From: CBDFNN01 sp965250215
GTDB taxonomy: Bacteria; Bacteroidota; Rhodothermia; Rhodothermales; DATKEJ01
Direction of reading: 5' to 3'
Assembly: GCA_965250215.1 (NCBI GenBank)
Contig: CBDFNN010000004.1
Span: 2,108,001-2,172,000, forward strand
DNA length: 64,000 nt
The stretch's first letter is position 1; each line of letters opens with the position of its first letter. The notes under the pieces were generated by a model, which was not told the origin of the DNA, made no database searches, and saw nothing but the letters and a program-made list of their open reading frames with translations. The position numbers and the translations under genes were made by a program. Positions 18,428-27,808 of this stretch are shown piece after piece.

Positions 18428-20026
18428 ATGTCGAGTAGCGCATTCATTCCTTACATCACCTCTTGGGTCATTTTCATTCCACTCATTGGAATGTTGGCTC
18501 TGCTTTTCATTAAATCGGAGGAAGTAATAAAGACCATTTCTTTGGTGACCACTGTCATTGCGTTGATGGCATCGATGGCTCTATACCAAGGATATGACGC
18601 ATCACTATCTGGAGCTCAACTGGTCGACCTTGGTGCTCAGTGGATGGGCGATATCGATATAAAATACTTTGTTGGAATCGATGGGCTCAACATTCTTTTG
18701 ATTCTTTTGACGACGATTCTCGGCCCTATCGTTGTTCTCTGCTCCTGGACCTACATAAAGAAAAATGTCAAGGGCTACTTCGCACTACTACTCTTGCTTC
18801 AGACAGGGGTGACGGGTGTTTTCGCATCTTTCGATGTTATACTCTTTTACATCTTCTTTGAGCTGACTCTCATTCCGATGTACTTCATCATCGGTATTTG
18901 GGGAGGGGAAAACAGGGTCTACGCAGCGATCAAGTTTGTGCTCTATACGCTAGTAGGATCGATCTTGATGTTGGCTGGCATAATCTATCTTGGATATGTT
19001 GCAGGTGATGTTGTAAATGGCGGAGTCTTTACGGCAGACTGGTACAAGTTGATAAAGGTCGGCTTGCCGATGGGCACGCAAACCTGGTTATTTGGCGTCT
19101 TCGCATTGGCTTTCTGCATTAAGGTCCCATTATTTCCTCTCCATACTTGGCTACCGGATGCACACGTCCAAGCTCCTACGGGTGGATCGGTTGTGTTAGC
19201 TGGTGTTTTGTTGAAAATGGGCACCTATGGTCTAGTCCGCTACTGCCTACCTTTTTTCCCAAATGCGGCACAAGAATATGCGATGATATTTGCTGTCCTA
19301 GCCGTTATCGGAATTGTCTATGGCGCTTTGGTTGCGGCAGTACAGAAGGATGCTAAGAAATTGGTTGCCTACTCCTCTGTTTCTCACCTGGGCTTCGTAG
19401 TCCTAGGAATCTTTGCCTTTGATCTCATAGGTCTGCAAGGAGCAATGATCCAAATGATCAATCATGGATTGTCGACTGGCGCACTCTTTATTATCGTTGG
19501 CATGCTCTATGAGAGGCGTCACACCCGATTGATGTCGGACTTTGGTGGAATCGCACGTTCAGTACCCATCTTGACCTTTTTCATGGTGTTCTCTGTTCTA
19601 GCATCCGTAGGCCTACCCGGCCTGAACGGATTTGTGGGAGAGTTCATGATCTTGGTAGGCTCTTTCAAGAGTAGCGTTATTGGAAGTCCAATTCTCATAG
19701 CGATTGCAACGACAGGAGTTATCTTCGCGGCCTTTTATCTGCTCTGGATGATCCACAAGATATTCTGGGGACCCCTTGATAAGGAAGAGAATCGCATCAT
19801 GAAAGACCTCGATCAGCGAGAAATTGCACTGCTTATTCCTCTCGTGATCCTAATGCTTTGGCTTGGATTGGCACCTGGTCGATTCCTAAACGATAGTGAA
19901 GTAGCCTCTCGAGATCTGTTAGAGAATATCGAGATAAAGAGAACCGCCATCGAATCTCCGAACTTTGACTCTCCGGCTGAGATACCAAACATTAAAGCTT
20001 TCTACGAGACCGGAGCCACAGAGTAG
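18428..20026 (+). CDS. nuoM: NADH-quinone oxidoreductase subunit M
   Basis: A 532-residue antiporter-like subunit. It has the helix-5 Glu in FFELTLIPMYFIIGIWGGEN, the helix-7 Lys in KVPLFPLHTWLPDAHVQAPT, GGSVVLAGVLLKMGTYGLVR, and FGGIARSVPILTFFMVFSVL near residue 375, all as in NuoM (ND4). It lies 13 bases after nuoL. In most genomes nuoN follows at once; here the run stops, and nuoN is about 16.3 kb downstream in the same orientation. Confidence 0.96.
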   Translation: MSSSAFIPYITSWVIFIPLIGMLALLFIKSEEVIKTISLVTTVIALMASMALYQGYDASLSGAQLVDLGAQWMGDIDIKYFVGIDGLNILLILLTTILGPIVVLCSWTYIKKNVKGYFALLLLLQTGVTGVFASFDVILFYIFFELTLIPMYFIIGIWGGENRVYAAIKFVLYTLVGSILMLAGIIYLGYVAGDVVNGGVFTADWYKLIKVGLPMGTQTWLFGVFALAFCIKVPLFPLHTWLPDAHVQAPTGGSVVLAGVLLKMGTYGLVRYCLPFFPNAAQEYAMIFAVLAVIGIVYGALVAAVQKDAKKLVAYSSVSHLGFVVLGIFAFDLIGLQGAMIQMINHGLSTGALFIIVGMLYERRHTRLMSDFGGIARSVPILTFFMVFSVLASVGLPGLNGFVGEFMILVGSFKSSVIGSPILIAIATTGVIFAAFYLLWMIHKIFWGPLDKEENRIMKDLDQREIALLIPLVILMLWLGLAPGRFLNDSEVASRDLLENIEIKRTAIESPNFDSPAEIPNIKAFYETGATE

Positions 20027-20341
20027 AATTACTTCGAGATTACAGAAGGAGACTCTAGTGTAAAAGAGGGCATGCACTCTCGATGTCCCGTTTCTACCAG
20101 GCAAGTCCTTAGGTTTGCAGTCGATTTACTCTGGTCTTTCTTGACGAAAGAACTATGGTTAGCACGCCGTACTTTGTTAAAGTCGAGTTTGTCCCAAACT
20201 GCTGTAACCAGCCCTAGAAGTATTTCATGATCGGGTCTAAGCCTGGATAATTTAAGCTAGCTATTTCCGACTGGCAGCTAAGCTCTCAGATCTGATTTAT
20301 CCGACGACACACCAGTCGAAACTCATTACACATAATTAGTC
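20027..20341. other. Intergenic region after nuoM
   Basis: About 315 bases with no open frame of coding character. It should hold the end of the nuoJKLM transcript and the promoter of the molybdenum hydroxylase pair. I see no clear terminator hairpin. Confidence 0.35.
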
Positions 20342-20824
20342 GTGGAGATAGAATTTGAAATTAACGGATCAGCAACAGTTGTTGATATCGATCCAGACAT
20401 GCCACTACTCTGGGTCATTCGAGACGAGCTGGATTTAAAGGCAACGAAGTATGGCTGTGGCCGAGGAATTTGTGGTGCCTGCTCAATTCATGTAGATGGC
20501 GACGTCGTTCGATCCTGTTCATATCCCGTCAGATTGGTTGCGGGTAAAAAGGTAACGACTCTCGAGGGATTGTCACCCAATCCAGACGACCTTCATCCTA
20601 TTCAAGCGGCATGGATAGAGGAAAACGTCCCTCAGTGCGGATACTGTCAGCCAGGATTCATGATGGCGGCGGCAAAGCTCCTAGATGATTTCGAATCACC
20701 AAGCGATGAGGACATTCATGACAATATCAGCAACATTTGCCGATGTGGGACTCAGTTCCGAATCATGAAAGCCATTCATCGGGCAGCGGAGCTCAAGTCG
20801 GAAAAGGAGGGAGGCGATGCTTAA
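20342..20824 (+). CDS. 2Fe-2S subunit of xanthine dehydrogenase-family hydroxylase (IorA-like)
   Basis: A 160-residue protein with two 2Fe-2S clusters. The N-terminal plant-type ferredoxin domain shows KYGCGRGICGACSIHVDG and a later Cys in RSCSYPVR. The C-terminal helical domain shows ENVPQCGYCQPGFMMAAAKL and NISNICRCGTQFRIMKAI. This is the small subunit of two-component molybdenum hydroxylases of the isoquinoline 1-oxidoreductase type, which lack an FAD subunit. It starts with GTG and overlaps the large-subunit gene by 8 bases. The electron acceptor is not visible in the neighbourhood. Confidence 0.92.
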   Translation: MEIEFEINGSATVVDIDPDMPLLWVIRDELDLKATKYGCGRGICGACSIHVDGDVVRSCSYPVRLVAGKKVTTLEGLSPNPDDLHPIQAAWIEENVPQCGYCQPGFMMAAAKLLDDFESPSDEDIHDNISNICRCGTQFRIMKAIHRAAELKSEKEGGDA

Positions 20825-23009
20825 ATCAACATCGAAAGGCAAATCTAAAGTCAATTCAAAAGGGAGAGAAGGTAAAAAGTCCCGACGCTGGTTTCTAAAG
20901 AGTAGCGGAATCGTCTTAGGTAGCAGCGTGATAGGAATCTATTTCGGGCGCGACTTTCTCAGAAGGAAAGCTACCGAATTTGCCGGCGAGTTTTATTCAC
21001 CTTCTGGGGTTTCTGAGTTCAGGCCTGATATCTGGTTTGAAATCATGGCCGAAAATCGGATAAAATTGCACTCACCAAAAATGGAGATGGGCCAAGGCGT
21101 TTTCACCGGTCTCGCCATGATGGCGGCCGAAGAGCTAGAAGTCGACCTAGCTTTAATCGAGGTCGTCCCGGCTTCGACTTTGCTTGGTCTTTCCGATATG
21201 TTAGGAACGGGTGGGAGCTCGAGTACCGCCGCACTTTTCATCCCGTTGAGAGAAACGGCTGCAACCATGCGCGAGATGCTACGCATAGCTGCGGCTAAGA
21301 AATGGTCTGTCTCTTTGGATAGCGTCAGCGTGCGAAATGGAATTCTGACAAGCGGATCAAATGAAAGCACCTATTACGAGGTCTCTCAATCGCAGACGGA
21401 GTGGGAAATACCAGATGCACCAAAGTTGAAAGATTCGTCTTCATTTAAGATCATCGGTACCCATCGGAAGCGTGTTGATTTGGAGCCAAAGGTCATGGGT
21501 GAGCCCATCTTTGGAATCGATCAATCCCTACCTGGTATGCTTTACACCACGGTCCTGAGATCTCCATTTCTTGGCGCAAAGAGAGGAACAACAGATATAG
21601 CCGCTGCCAAGGCTTTTCCGGGTGTACTTCGAATTCTTGTGATTGAAGAAATGATGGCTGTAGTCGCAGAGACACGATATGCAGCCGAGATGGGTCTTCG
21701 GAAATTAAATGCGCAGTGGGATATTGATACAAAGTGGGAGCAGGCGGATATCGATACCTTGATGTCTGAGGGGACTGGCACGATGGTGACGATTCAGAAG
21801 GAGGGATCGATTGATGCTTTAGAGGAAAATGAGTCTTTGATTGAGCAAGAATACAGGACCCCTGCAGCTGCTCACGCGCAAATCGAGCCCAATGGAACCA
21901 TCGCTCATGTGACAGAAGATCACGCCCTGATCATCACCGGGACTCAAAACCCGAACTATGTTCTCGGTGAAGTCGCTGATGCGCTTGATATGGACAAGGA
22001 CAATGTTGAAATTCGACCCGCACACATCGGAGGAGGATTCGGTCGACGATTTTTCCTCAGTACATCTGTCGATGCGGCGATGATTTCGAAGGAGATGAAT
22101 GCTCCGGTCCAATTATTCCGAACTAGAGAGGAGGAATTCTTCAATGGCTACCATCGCCCTCCAACGAGACATCGATTGTCGGCGGTGCTGAGCGAAGACG
22201 GAAATGTAGAAGCCATCAATCATCTCCTGGTGTCCGGTGACATGGTCTTGAAGGCACTTGGGTCCATCGCAACAACGGTGCTTGGTGCGGATACATTTTC
22301 TGCTGGACATGGTGCTAGGTTTATGTATTCCTTTGAGAATCGGCATGCTAGAATGCGCCAAGAATACATGCCATACAGCACGGGTATTTGGAGAGGGGTC
22401 GGCATGTTTGCAAATAGCTTTGCCGTCGAGTCCTTCATGGATGAACTTGCTTTGAAAGCCGGACGTGATCCTTTGCAATTTCGACTCGATTATCTGACGG
22501 AGGACAAGCCTCGTGTTCGGAGAATGCGCAAGGTTCTTGAGCGACTCCGAGATGAATGTGACTGGGCCGGATCAGCTCAAGAGGGAGTAGGACGTGGCAT
22601 CGCATGTGCGGAAGATCGAGGTACGGTGGTCGCGGCCTACATTGAGGTATACAGGAAGAGCGGTGATATTAAGGTCAAGAAGATTCTTCAAGTTATCGAT
22701 CCTGGAGTGTCTATCAATCCGGAAGGTATACGAACCCAAGTCGAGGGCGCTAGCATGATGGGTCTCAGCGCGACATTGTACGAGAGCCTGTCTGTGAGAG
22801 ATGGTTCGATGTCCGCTTCGAACTATCATCAATATCCTATGGCTCGTCTTTCAGATACGCCAGAGGATATAAGAACAGTGATCGTCGAAGGTTCAGAAAG
22901 ACCCTACGGAGTAGGGGAGCCACCAATTGCTGTGATCTCACCAGCGATCGCGAACGCTATGTTTGACCTTACTGGAGACCGAAAGCGCTCGCTTCCTTTG
23001 TTGGGCTAA
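20817..23009 (+). CDS. Molybdopterin-binding large subunit, Tat-exported (IorB-like)
   Basis: A 730-residue large subunit of an aldehyde oxidase/isoquinoline oxidoreductase-type enzyme. It has a twin-arginine signal near residues 22-45 (SRRWFLKSSGIVLGSSVIG), so the folded pair is probably exported to the periplasm together. Mo-site segments are present: MEMGQGVFTGLAMMAAEEL, HIGGGFGRRFFLSTSVDAAM, and the catalytic Glu in YGVGEPPIAVISPAIANAMF near the C-terminus. The substrate is likely an aldehyde or N-heterocycle but cannot be fixed. No dedicated cofactor-sulfuration gene (XdhC/CoxF-like) is next to it. Confidence 0.91.
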   Translation: MLKSTSKGKSKVNSKGREGKKSRRWFLKSSGIVLGSSVIGIYFGRDFLRRKATEFAGEFYSPSGVSEFRPDIWFEIMAENRIKLHSPKMEMGQGVFTGLAMMAAEELEVDLALIEVVPASTLLGLSDMLGTGGSSSTAALFIPLRETAATMREMLRIAAAKKWSVSLDSVSVRNGILTSGSNESTYYEVSQSQTEWEIPDAPKLKDSSSFKIIGTHRKRVDLEPKVMGEPIFGIDQSLPGMLYTTVLRSPFLGAKRGTTDIAAAKAFPGVLRILVIEEMMAVVAETRYAAEMGLRKLNAQWDIDTKWEQADIDTLMSEGTGTMVTIQKEGSIDALEENESLIEQEYRTPAAAHAQIEPNGTIAHVTEDHALIITGTQNPNYVLGEVADALDMDKDNVEIRPAHIGGGFGRRFFLSTSVDAAMISKEMNAPVQLFRTREEEFFNGYHRPPTRHRLSAVLSEDGNVEAINHLLVSGDMVLKALGSIATTVLGADTFSAGHGARFMYSFENRHARMRQEYMPYSTGIWRGVGMFANSFAVESFMDELALKAGRDPLQFRLDYLTEDKPRVRRMRKVLERLRDECDWAGSAQEGVGRGIACAEDRGTVVAAYIEVYRKSGDIKVKKILQVIDPGVSINPEGIRTQVEGASMMGLSATLYESLSVRDGSMSASNYHQYPMARLSDTPEDIRTVIVEGSERPYGVGEPPIAVISPAIANAMFDLTGDRKRSLPLLG

Positions 23010-23230
23010 TTATGAGCACCCATTCAATAACGAAGTAAATCCTTGCTAGAGGAATGACTGCATTTCATTGCGTAGTTGTAGATGAAATCCACAAGGCTTG
23101 ATTAAGTATATGGACAATATCTTGGCCTAGTTTGCCTTATCGAACGAGTAAGGAATGAGAATTGACTTGGTACGTCCAAGTAGTACTAGTGACCAGTGTA
23201 GTCATTCCCCAAAAATCAACAGCACATATT

Positions 23231-24772
23231 TTGAGCTCTCAAAAGCCGATCCTTTTCACCCTCTTGATATTGATTCTCTCGACTGGTGTGAGTCTTGCGC
23301 AGAGTCCCAACATACTCCTAGTTATCGCTGATGACATGGGTCTCGATCCAAGTCCGGGATTTCTAACAGGACCTACAAAGGCGAACATGCCCACACTCGA
23401 TTCGCTGAGAACTGTCGGACTGAGCTTTATCAATGTTTGGTCGAGTCCTACATGTTCTCCTTCTCGTTCGTCAATATTGACGGGTAAATACGCATCAACT
23501 ACCGGCGTCCTAGAACCAGGTGATATCTTGTCAACGGATGAGCAAAGTTTGTTCGAATTGATAGACGAGCAATCCAACGGGGCCTACGCCACGAGTTTAA
23601 TTGGAAAGTGGCATCTAGGTGGTTCTGTAAATCAAAATTCAGACTACCCTGAACAATTTGGGATGGATCACTTTTCGGGCATCCTAGGTGGAGGACTGGG
23701 AGACTATGAAAATTGGAATCTAACTTCAGCCGGGCAGACAAGCACGAGTATAGAATATGTAACAACAAAACTAACCGACCTTGCTATAGATTGGATTGCC
23801 CAGCAAGCAAACAATCCTTGGTTCACATGGCTGGCCTACAATGCGCCTCACACACCCTTCCATCTGCCACCTTCCGATTTGCACTCGCAAGGAGCCCTAT
23901 CTGGAACAGACGCGGATATTCAGTCCAATCCCTTGCCCTACTATCTGGCGGCGATAGAGGCATTAGATCATGAGCTCGGGAGACTTATCGCAAGTATTCC
24001 TCCCAGTGTACGAGAGAATACAATTATTATTTTCGTTGGCGACAACGGCACGCCCGGCCAGGTTGCACAAGCACCCTTTAGCAGAGACAAGGCCAAGGGC
24101 AGTCTCTATCAAGGAGGCGTAAATGTCCCGATGGTTATCAGTGGAGCTGGCGTTTCTCGAAGCGGACAGGCCGACGATGCTTTGATAGGCTTTACCGATC
24201 TGTTTGCCACTGTCGCAGAGATGAGTGGTGCCGTCATGCCAGAAATCCATGACAGTCGAAGTTTTAACTTTCTCTTGGATGGCGCTAACGGAGACGAGCG
24301 AGCTTGTGCCTATGCGGAATCGCTTGATGGATGGACCGCAAGAGATCCGCAGTTCAAATACATCAGTATTGGAAATGGTACTGAAGAGTTTTACGATTTG
24401 CTTGCCGATTCGGAAGAGACGAATAGCCTGATTGGCTCGTCCTTGAGCGATACACAGCAAGCTGCATTGGAGAAACTAAAAGACCCGATCTCTGAAAACT
24501 CGATGTGTCAGGTCATTTCTACCGCCGAGAGTTCTGAATCGCCCTCCGGAGTTTCTGAGTTTCAACTTTACCCAAATCCGAGCAACTCGCAAGTTACGGT
24601 CGAGACTTCTGAGACTAAGCGAAGTGCTTATCAACTTTTCGATCTACAGGGGAGGCATGTGGATACAGGCTTCTTGGACCAAGGAAAAAACACAATTTCT
24701 CTTGAGCGTTTTCCCAAAGGGGTCTATTTCTTAAAGGCCAGTGGGCAGACGAAAAAAATATTCTACAATTAG
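23231..24772 (+). CDS. Secreted sulfatase with T9SS sorting domain
   Basis: A protein of about 513 residues. The best start is the TTG at 23231, which gives a clean signal peptide (SSQKPILFTLLILILSTGVS then LAQ); the longer reading from the TTG at 23162 puts 23 unlikely residues before it. The sulfatase domain follows at once (PNILLVIADDMGLDPS) with the active-site motif CSPSRSSILTGKYAS, whose Cys is converted to formylglycine in type I sulfatases, then GKWHLGG and NGTPGQVAQAPFSRDKAKGS. The last 80 residues form a type A T9SS tail (FQLYPNPSNSQVTVET to GVYFLKASGQTKKIFYN). It therefore acts outside the cell or on the surface, on an unknown sulfate ester. Confidence 0.9.
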   Translation: MSSQKPILFTLLILILSTGVSLAQSPNILLVIADDMGLDPSPGFLTGPTKANMPTLDSLRTVGLSFINVWSSPTCSPSRSSILTGKYASTTGVLEPGDILSTDEQSLFELIDEQSNGAYATSLIGKWHLGGSVNQNSDYPEQFGMDHFSGILGGGLGDYENWNLTSAGQTSTSIEYVTTKLTDLAIDWIAQQANNPWFTWLAYNAPHTPFHLPPSDLHSQGALSGTDADIQSNPLPYYLAAIEALDHELGRLIASIPPSVRENTIIIFVGDNGTPGQVAQAPFSRDKAKGSLYQGGVNVPMVISGAGVSRSGQADDALIGFTDLFATVAEMSGAVMPEIHDSRSFNFLLDGANGDERACAYAESLDGWTARDPQFKYISIGNGTEEFYDLLADSEETNSLIGSSLSDTQQAALEKLKDPISENSMCQVISTAESSESPSGVSEFQLYPNPSNSQVTVETSETKRSAYQLFDLQGRHVDTGFLDQGKNTISLERFPKGVYFLKASGQTKKIFYN

Positions 24773-24826
24773 CCCTTTGGACATTCCAAGGATATCAGGT
24801 CATTTCCAAGTAGAACCAAGCTCCGA

Positions 24827-25936
24827 TTATTTGCCAAAAAAGATTCCAATCGGCAGCAGCCGATAGCTGATTCCGAAATGCGTACCGGGGGCATCATCTG
24901 TAGCAAAATAGAGGCCCCAGTTTTTGCCGGGGAAAAATCCAGGATAGATATTCAGGTGCAAATCTAGATCGTCTACACCGGTCTGAGTGATGGAGAGTAG
25001 GAGGGAGTCATCTTGATCGATGTGGAATACAAAGTGCGGCTTTAGGTCTGGATAGACCCATCGTTGTTGAAGTCGAATCGATTCAACGAGTCGATTCGCC
25101 TGAAGTCCAAAGCCGGCGCTATAATTTCTGCCGTCATCGGCTTTGTAGGACAAGCCCCCCGTTGTATCGATTCCCCAACCCACAAACAAATCAAATCGGT
25201 CCGACTTTGGCATTTTGAATTTGATAATGTATTGCTCTCCTGCATTTCCGAGGATACCGTTGTAGGGATTGAACATCGGTTGTGGAGGCCAATAGGAAAG
25301 TCTCAAATCCGACCAGAAATTGGCCACTGTATCCGAGCTAAAAAGAAACCAACCTATCGGATTGAAGATGTAGAAGTCCGCAATATGATCAGGGGAGTTG
25401 CCTTCATAAGGTCCAATTTCCACAACTTCGTTCATGTATTGATAGGAGGCCGTCGTAAGTATGGAAAATAGTTTTGGATAGGGAGCACCTTGATAATCGT
25501 ACCATTCTTCCAGCTTGCGAACCAGCATGCCTTCACCGATGATGTGCAAGGCGTAATTGGGGTACCAAGCAGCACGGGTTGAACTCGCGTTCAAGGGAAA
25601 GACTTCATCGGTCCAAAAATTCCGGCCTTCGATCGCGTTGTAGCCTTCGATGATTTCCCGGGGGTGTCGTAAATGTCTGTTTAGATTTCGTATCGCTTGC
25701 CGGAAGGGGATGTCTAAGACGTGTCGCGTATCGAAATTATTTCGAAGCACATTGAAAGCCTCGTTTACAAAGACCGAGCCCGGGTTGAACATACCCTCGG
25801 TTCCGAATTTGTTATTCGGTTTATAGAAGACGTAGCTCGAGTCTCGATTACAACAGTCCTCCTGAGCTTGACCAACAAGATTTGAAACCGGCACTAGAAG
25901 AATTGCCAGAGCTAGAATGCCGAGGATAGTCTTGAT
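24827..25936 (-). CDS. Exported protein of unknown function
   Basis: About 370 residues. I do not recognise the family. From the GTG at 25894 the reading begins PVSNLVGQAQEDCCNRDSSY with only half a signal peptide. In the same frame just upstream the sequence gives KTILGILALAILLVPVSNLV, a perfect signal peptide, if the ATC codon at 25936 is used as start; no ATG, GTG or TTG exists between the upstream stop and the GTG. The mature protein is rich in aromatic residues (WYPNYALHIIGEGM; IADFYIFNPIGWFLFSSDTV) and ends in beta-like strands (GTHFGISYRLLPIGIFFGK), as in a small outer-membrane or periplasmic beta protein. It converges on the sulfatase gene. Confidence 0.6.
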   Translation of the reverse strand: MKTILGILALAILLVPVSNLVGQAQEDCCNRDSSYVFYKPNNKFGTEGMFNPGSVFVNEAFNVLRNNFDTRHVLDIPFRQAIRNLNRHLRHPREIIEGYNAIEGRNFWTDEVFPLNASSTRAAWYPNYALHIIGEGMLVRKLEEWYDYQGAPYPKLFSILTTASYQYMNEVVEIGPYEGNSPDHIADFYIFNPIGWFLFSSDTVANFWSDLRLSYWPPQPMFNPYNGILGNAGEQYIIKFKMPKSDRFDLFVGWGIDTTGGLSYKADDGRNYSAGFGLQANRLVESIRLQQRWVYPDLKPHFVFHIDQDDSLLLSITQTGVDDLDLHLNIYPGFFPGKNWGLYFATDDAPGTHFGISYRLLPIGIFFGK

Positions 25937-26032
25937 GGGGGAAAAGGTGATAGGGGTTAGGTGGCCAAGATACTATTTTGACAGCCAACCGGGCTGGCCA
26001 TTCCGAATGCCCCCAAGTAAGTTTAGCTAAGA

Positions 26033-27808
26033 CTAGCTTACCAACCAGTAGAAAAGGCCGACGCAGAGAATCCCGAGTCCACAAGCAAAACCGATCGAGA
26101 AAGCATTTCGCTCAAACGAGGAATAGTGAATAAAAGCCCGATGATCTTTCTCCTCCTGGGACAGCCCTTGCAAGGCCCAGACTGGAGCGAGCAAGCCGTG
26201 AAGAATCCGAACCGGACCATTACTGGCAAAGCTGGCCAATGAAGACGCGACGCCATCGATGACCAATTTCTTACTTCCCTTATTTAGGAAGCTACTCAAC
26301 TTGTCAAATGCATCGACCGCCCAAGAGGCACCCTTGCGATAGAACCAGTCGAAGTCCAGATTTGTCGCCCGTTTCTCTGCCGGATAGACACCTCCAAGAA
26401 GTAGCAAGCAGAAGGCGAGCCCCGCGAAAACCAAGAGCTGCATGCTCGTGATAACGTGGCCGACTGTATAAGGAATGTAAGGTGCATCGTAAGGGAGGAG
26501 GGCATATAAATACTGCGGGAAGACGCCTATGAATACGCACAGGAAGGCAGCGACGCCCATGGCCAAACGCATCGTCATGGGAGCTTTCTCAACCTTATGC
26601 CCGCCGTCGTGCGAGAAGAAGGCAAAGAAGGGCACCTTGATTCCAGCATGTTCCAAGACACCGGCACTAGCAAAGAGCAAGACAAACCAGAGAATCATCA
26701 TATTGCCCGTTGCTGCGGCTCCCACGACCATCGATTTCGAAATGAATCCACTGAATAAGGGGAAGCCAGAAATCGATAGAGCGCCAATGATACAGAAGAC
26801 TGTCGTATAAGGCATCGACTTCCAAAGCCCGCCAAGATCTGTTGCCTTCGTAGATCCAACCCGATACATGACCGCACCCATCGACATGAACAAGAGCGCC
26901 TTGTAAATTATGTGGCTGAAGGCATGTGCCGCGACACCATTCAAGGACATAGAGGTGCCAATGCCAATTCCGATCATCATATAGCCCACCTGATTGATCA
27001 GGCTGAAAGAGAGAACCTTGCGAAGATCATTCTCAATCACCGCGAAAAAGACTGGAAAAGTCACCATGGCGCCACCAATCCACAAGAGCTCTTCAGTACC
27101 CGGGAAGGTCCGAGCCAGGGCATAGACCGCAGTCTTGGTTGTGAAGGCGCTCAGGACGACAGTACCGCCAATAGTAGCGGCCGGATAAGTGTCCGTCAAC
27201 CAAGTGTGAACCAGTGGCCAAGCCGCGTTGATTCCCATTCCAAAGAACATGAAATAATGCCCCGTGCTATCGAGTGTCAACTTGGTCATCTCGAGACTCC
27301 CAGCATCGGCCACGTGCATGAGAATACCGGATAGAAGGATTAGACCTCCCGTCACGTGCATGATGATATATCGAAGTCCAGCTCCTAAAGACTTGTCCTC
27401 TTTGCGTGCCAAAACAAGGAAAACGGCCGGTAGAGTCAGCATCTCCCAGAAGACAAAGAAGGAGAGCCAGTCTCCTGCAAAGACGACCCCAATAGCCGAT
27501 CCGGCATAGACACCTGCGGCTACAAATTCCAAGAGTGTGCCAATCTTCAACATATACAGCGTCCCTATAAAGAGCGCGATGTGGAAGATGTAGGCAAAGA
27601 TCAAACTAAGTTTGTCGACCTGCCCCAGAATAATATCGTAGTCGAGAATCTGGAAGGTCCAGTAGGTGCCGACTTCCAGCCCGGTCAGGTTCATTATTCC
27701 CAAGATGGGCAGCAATAGCATGTAGCCATCCCGAAGCCGTCCCTTCAACAAAGGAATCAGCGCAGCGCCAATAATCAGCAGTATGCCTGGAGGGATACTA
27801 GGAATCAT
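26033..27808 (-). CDS. Third MrpD/NuoL-like antiporter subunit of the Mrp operon
   Basis: A 591-residue membrane protein of the proton-conducting transporter family (NuoL/M/N, MrpA/D). It keeps the helix-5 Glu (about residue 122, FFVFWEMLTLPAVFL) and the helix-8 Lys (about residue 225, LSAFTTKTAVYALART). At the helix-7 position where NuoL, NuoM, NuoN and the two other Mrp subunits here have Lys five residues before the Pro, it has Ile (GINAAWPLVHTWL). The C-terminal 160 residues add an amphipathic stretch and a last helix (NAFSIGFACGLGILCVGLFY), similar in plan to the lateral helix of NuoL. It is the last gene of the Mrp operon and overlaps the preceding small gene by 11 bases. Confidence 0.85.
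   Translation of the reverse strand: MIPSIPPGILLIIGAALIPLLKGRLRDGYMLLLPILGIMNLTGLEVGTYWTFQILDYDIILGQVDKLSLIFAYIFHIALFIGTLYMLKIGTLLEFVAAGVYAGSAIGVVFAGDWLSFFVFWEMLTLPAVFLVLARKEDKSLGAGLRYIIMHVTGGLILLSGILMHVADAGSLEMTKLTLDSTGHYFMFFGMGINAAWPLVHTWLTDTYPAATIGGTVVLSAFTTKTAVYALARTFPGTEELLWIGGAMVTFPVFFAVIENDLRKVLSFSLINQVGYMMIGIGIGTSMSLNGVAAHAFSHIIYKALLFMSMGAVMYRVGSTKATDLGGLWKSMPYTTVFCIIGALSISGFPLFSGFISKSMVVGAAATGNMMILWFVLLFASAGVLEHAGIKVPFFAFFSHDGGHKVEKAPMTMRLAMGVAAFLCVFIGVFPQYLYALLPYDAPYIPYTVGHVITSMQLLVFAGLAFCLLLLGGVYPAEKRATNLDFDWFYRKGASWAVDAFDKLSSFLNKGSKKLVIDGVASSLASFASNGPVRILHGLLAPVWALQGLSQEEKDHRAFIHYSSFERNAFSIGFACGLGILCVGLFYWLVS

Noticed and set aside
23162..23230. Longer N-terminus of the sulfatase from an earlier TTG
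   Set aside because: It would place 23 extra residues before a well-formed signal peptide.
23162..25936. A polysaccharide-utilisation locus around the sulfatase
   Set aside because: No SusC/SusD pair, glycoside hydrolase or dedicated regulator is present nearby.
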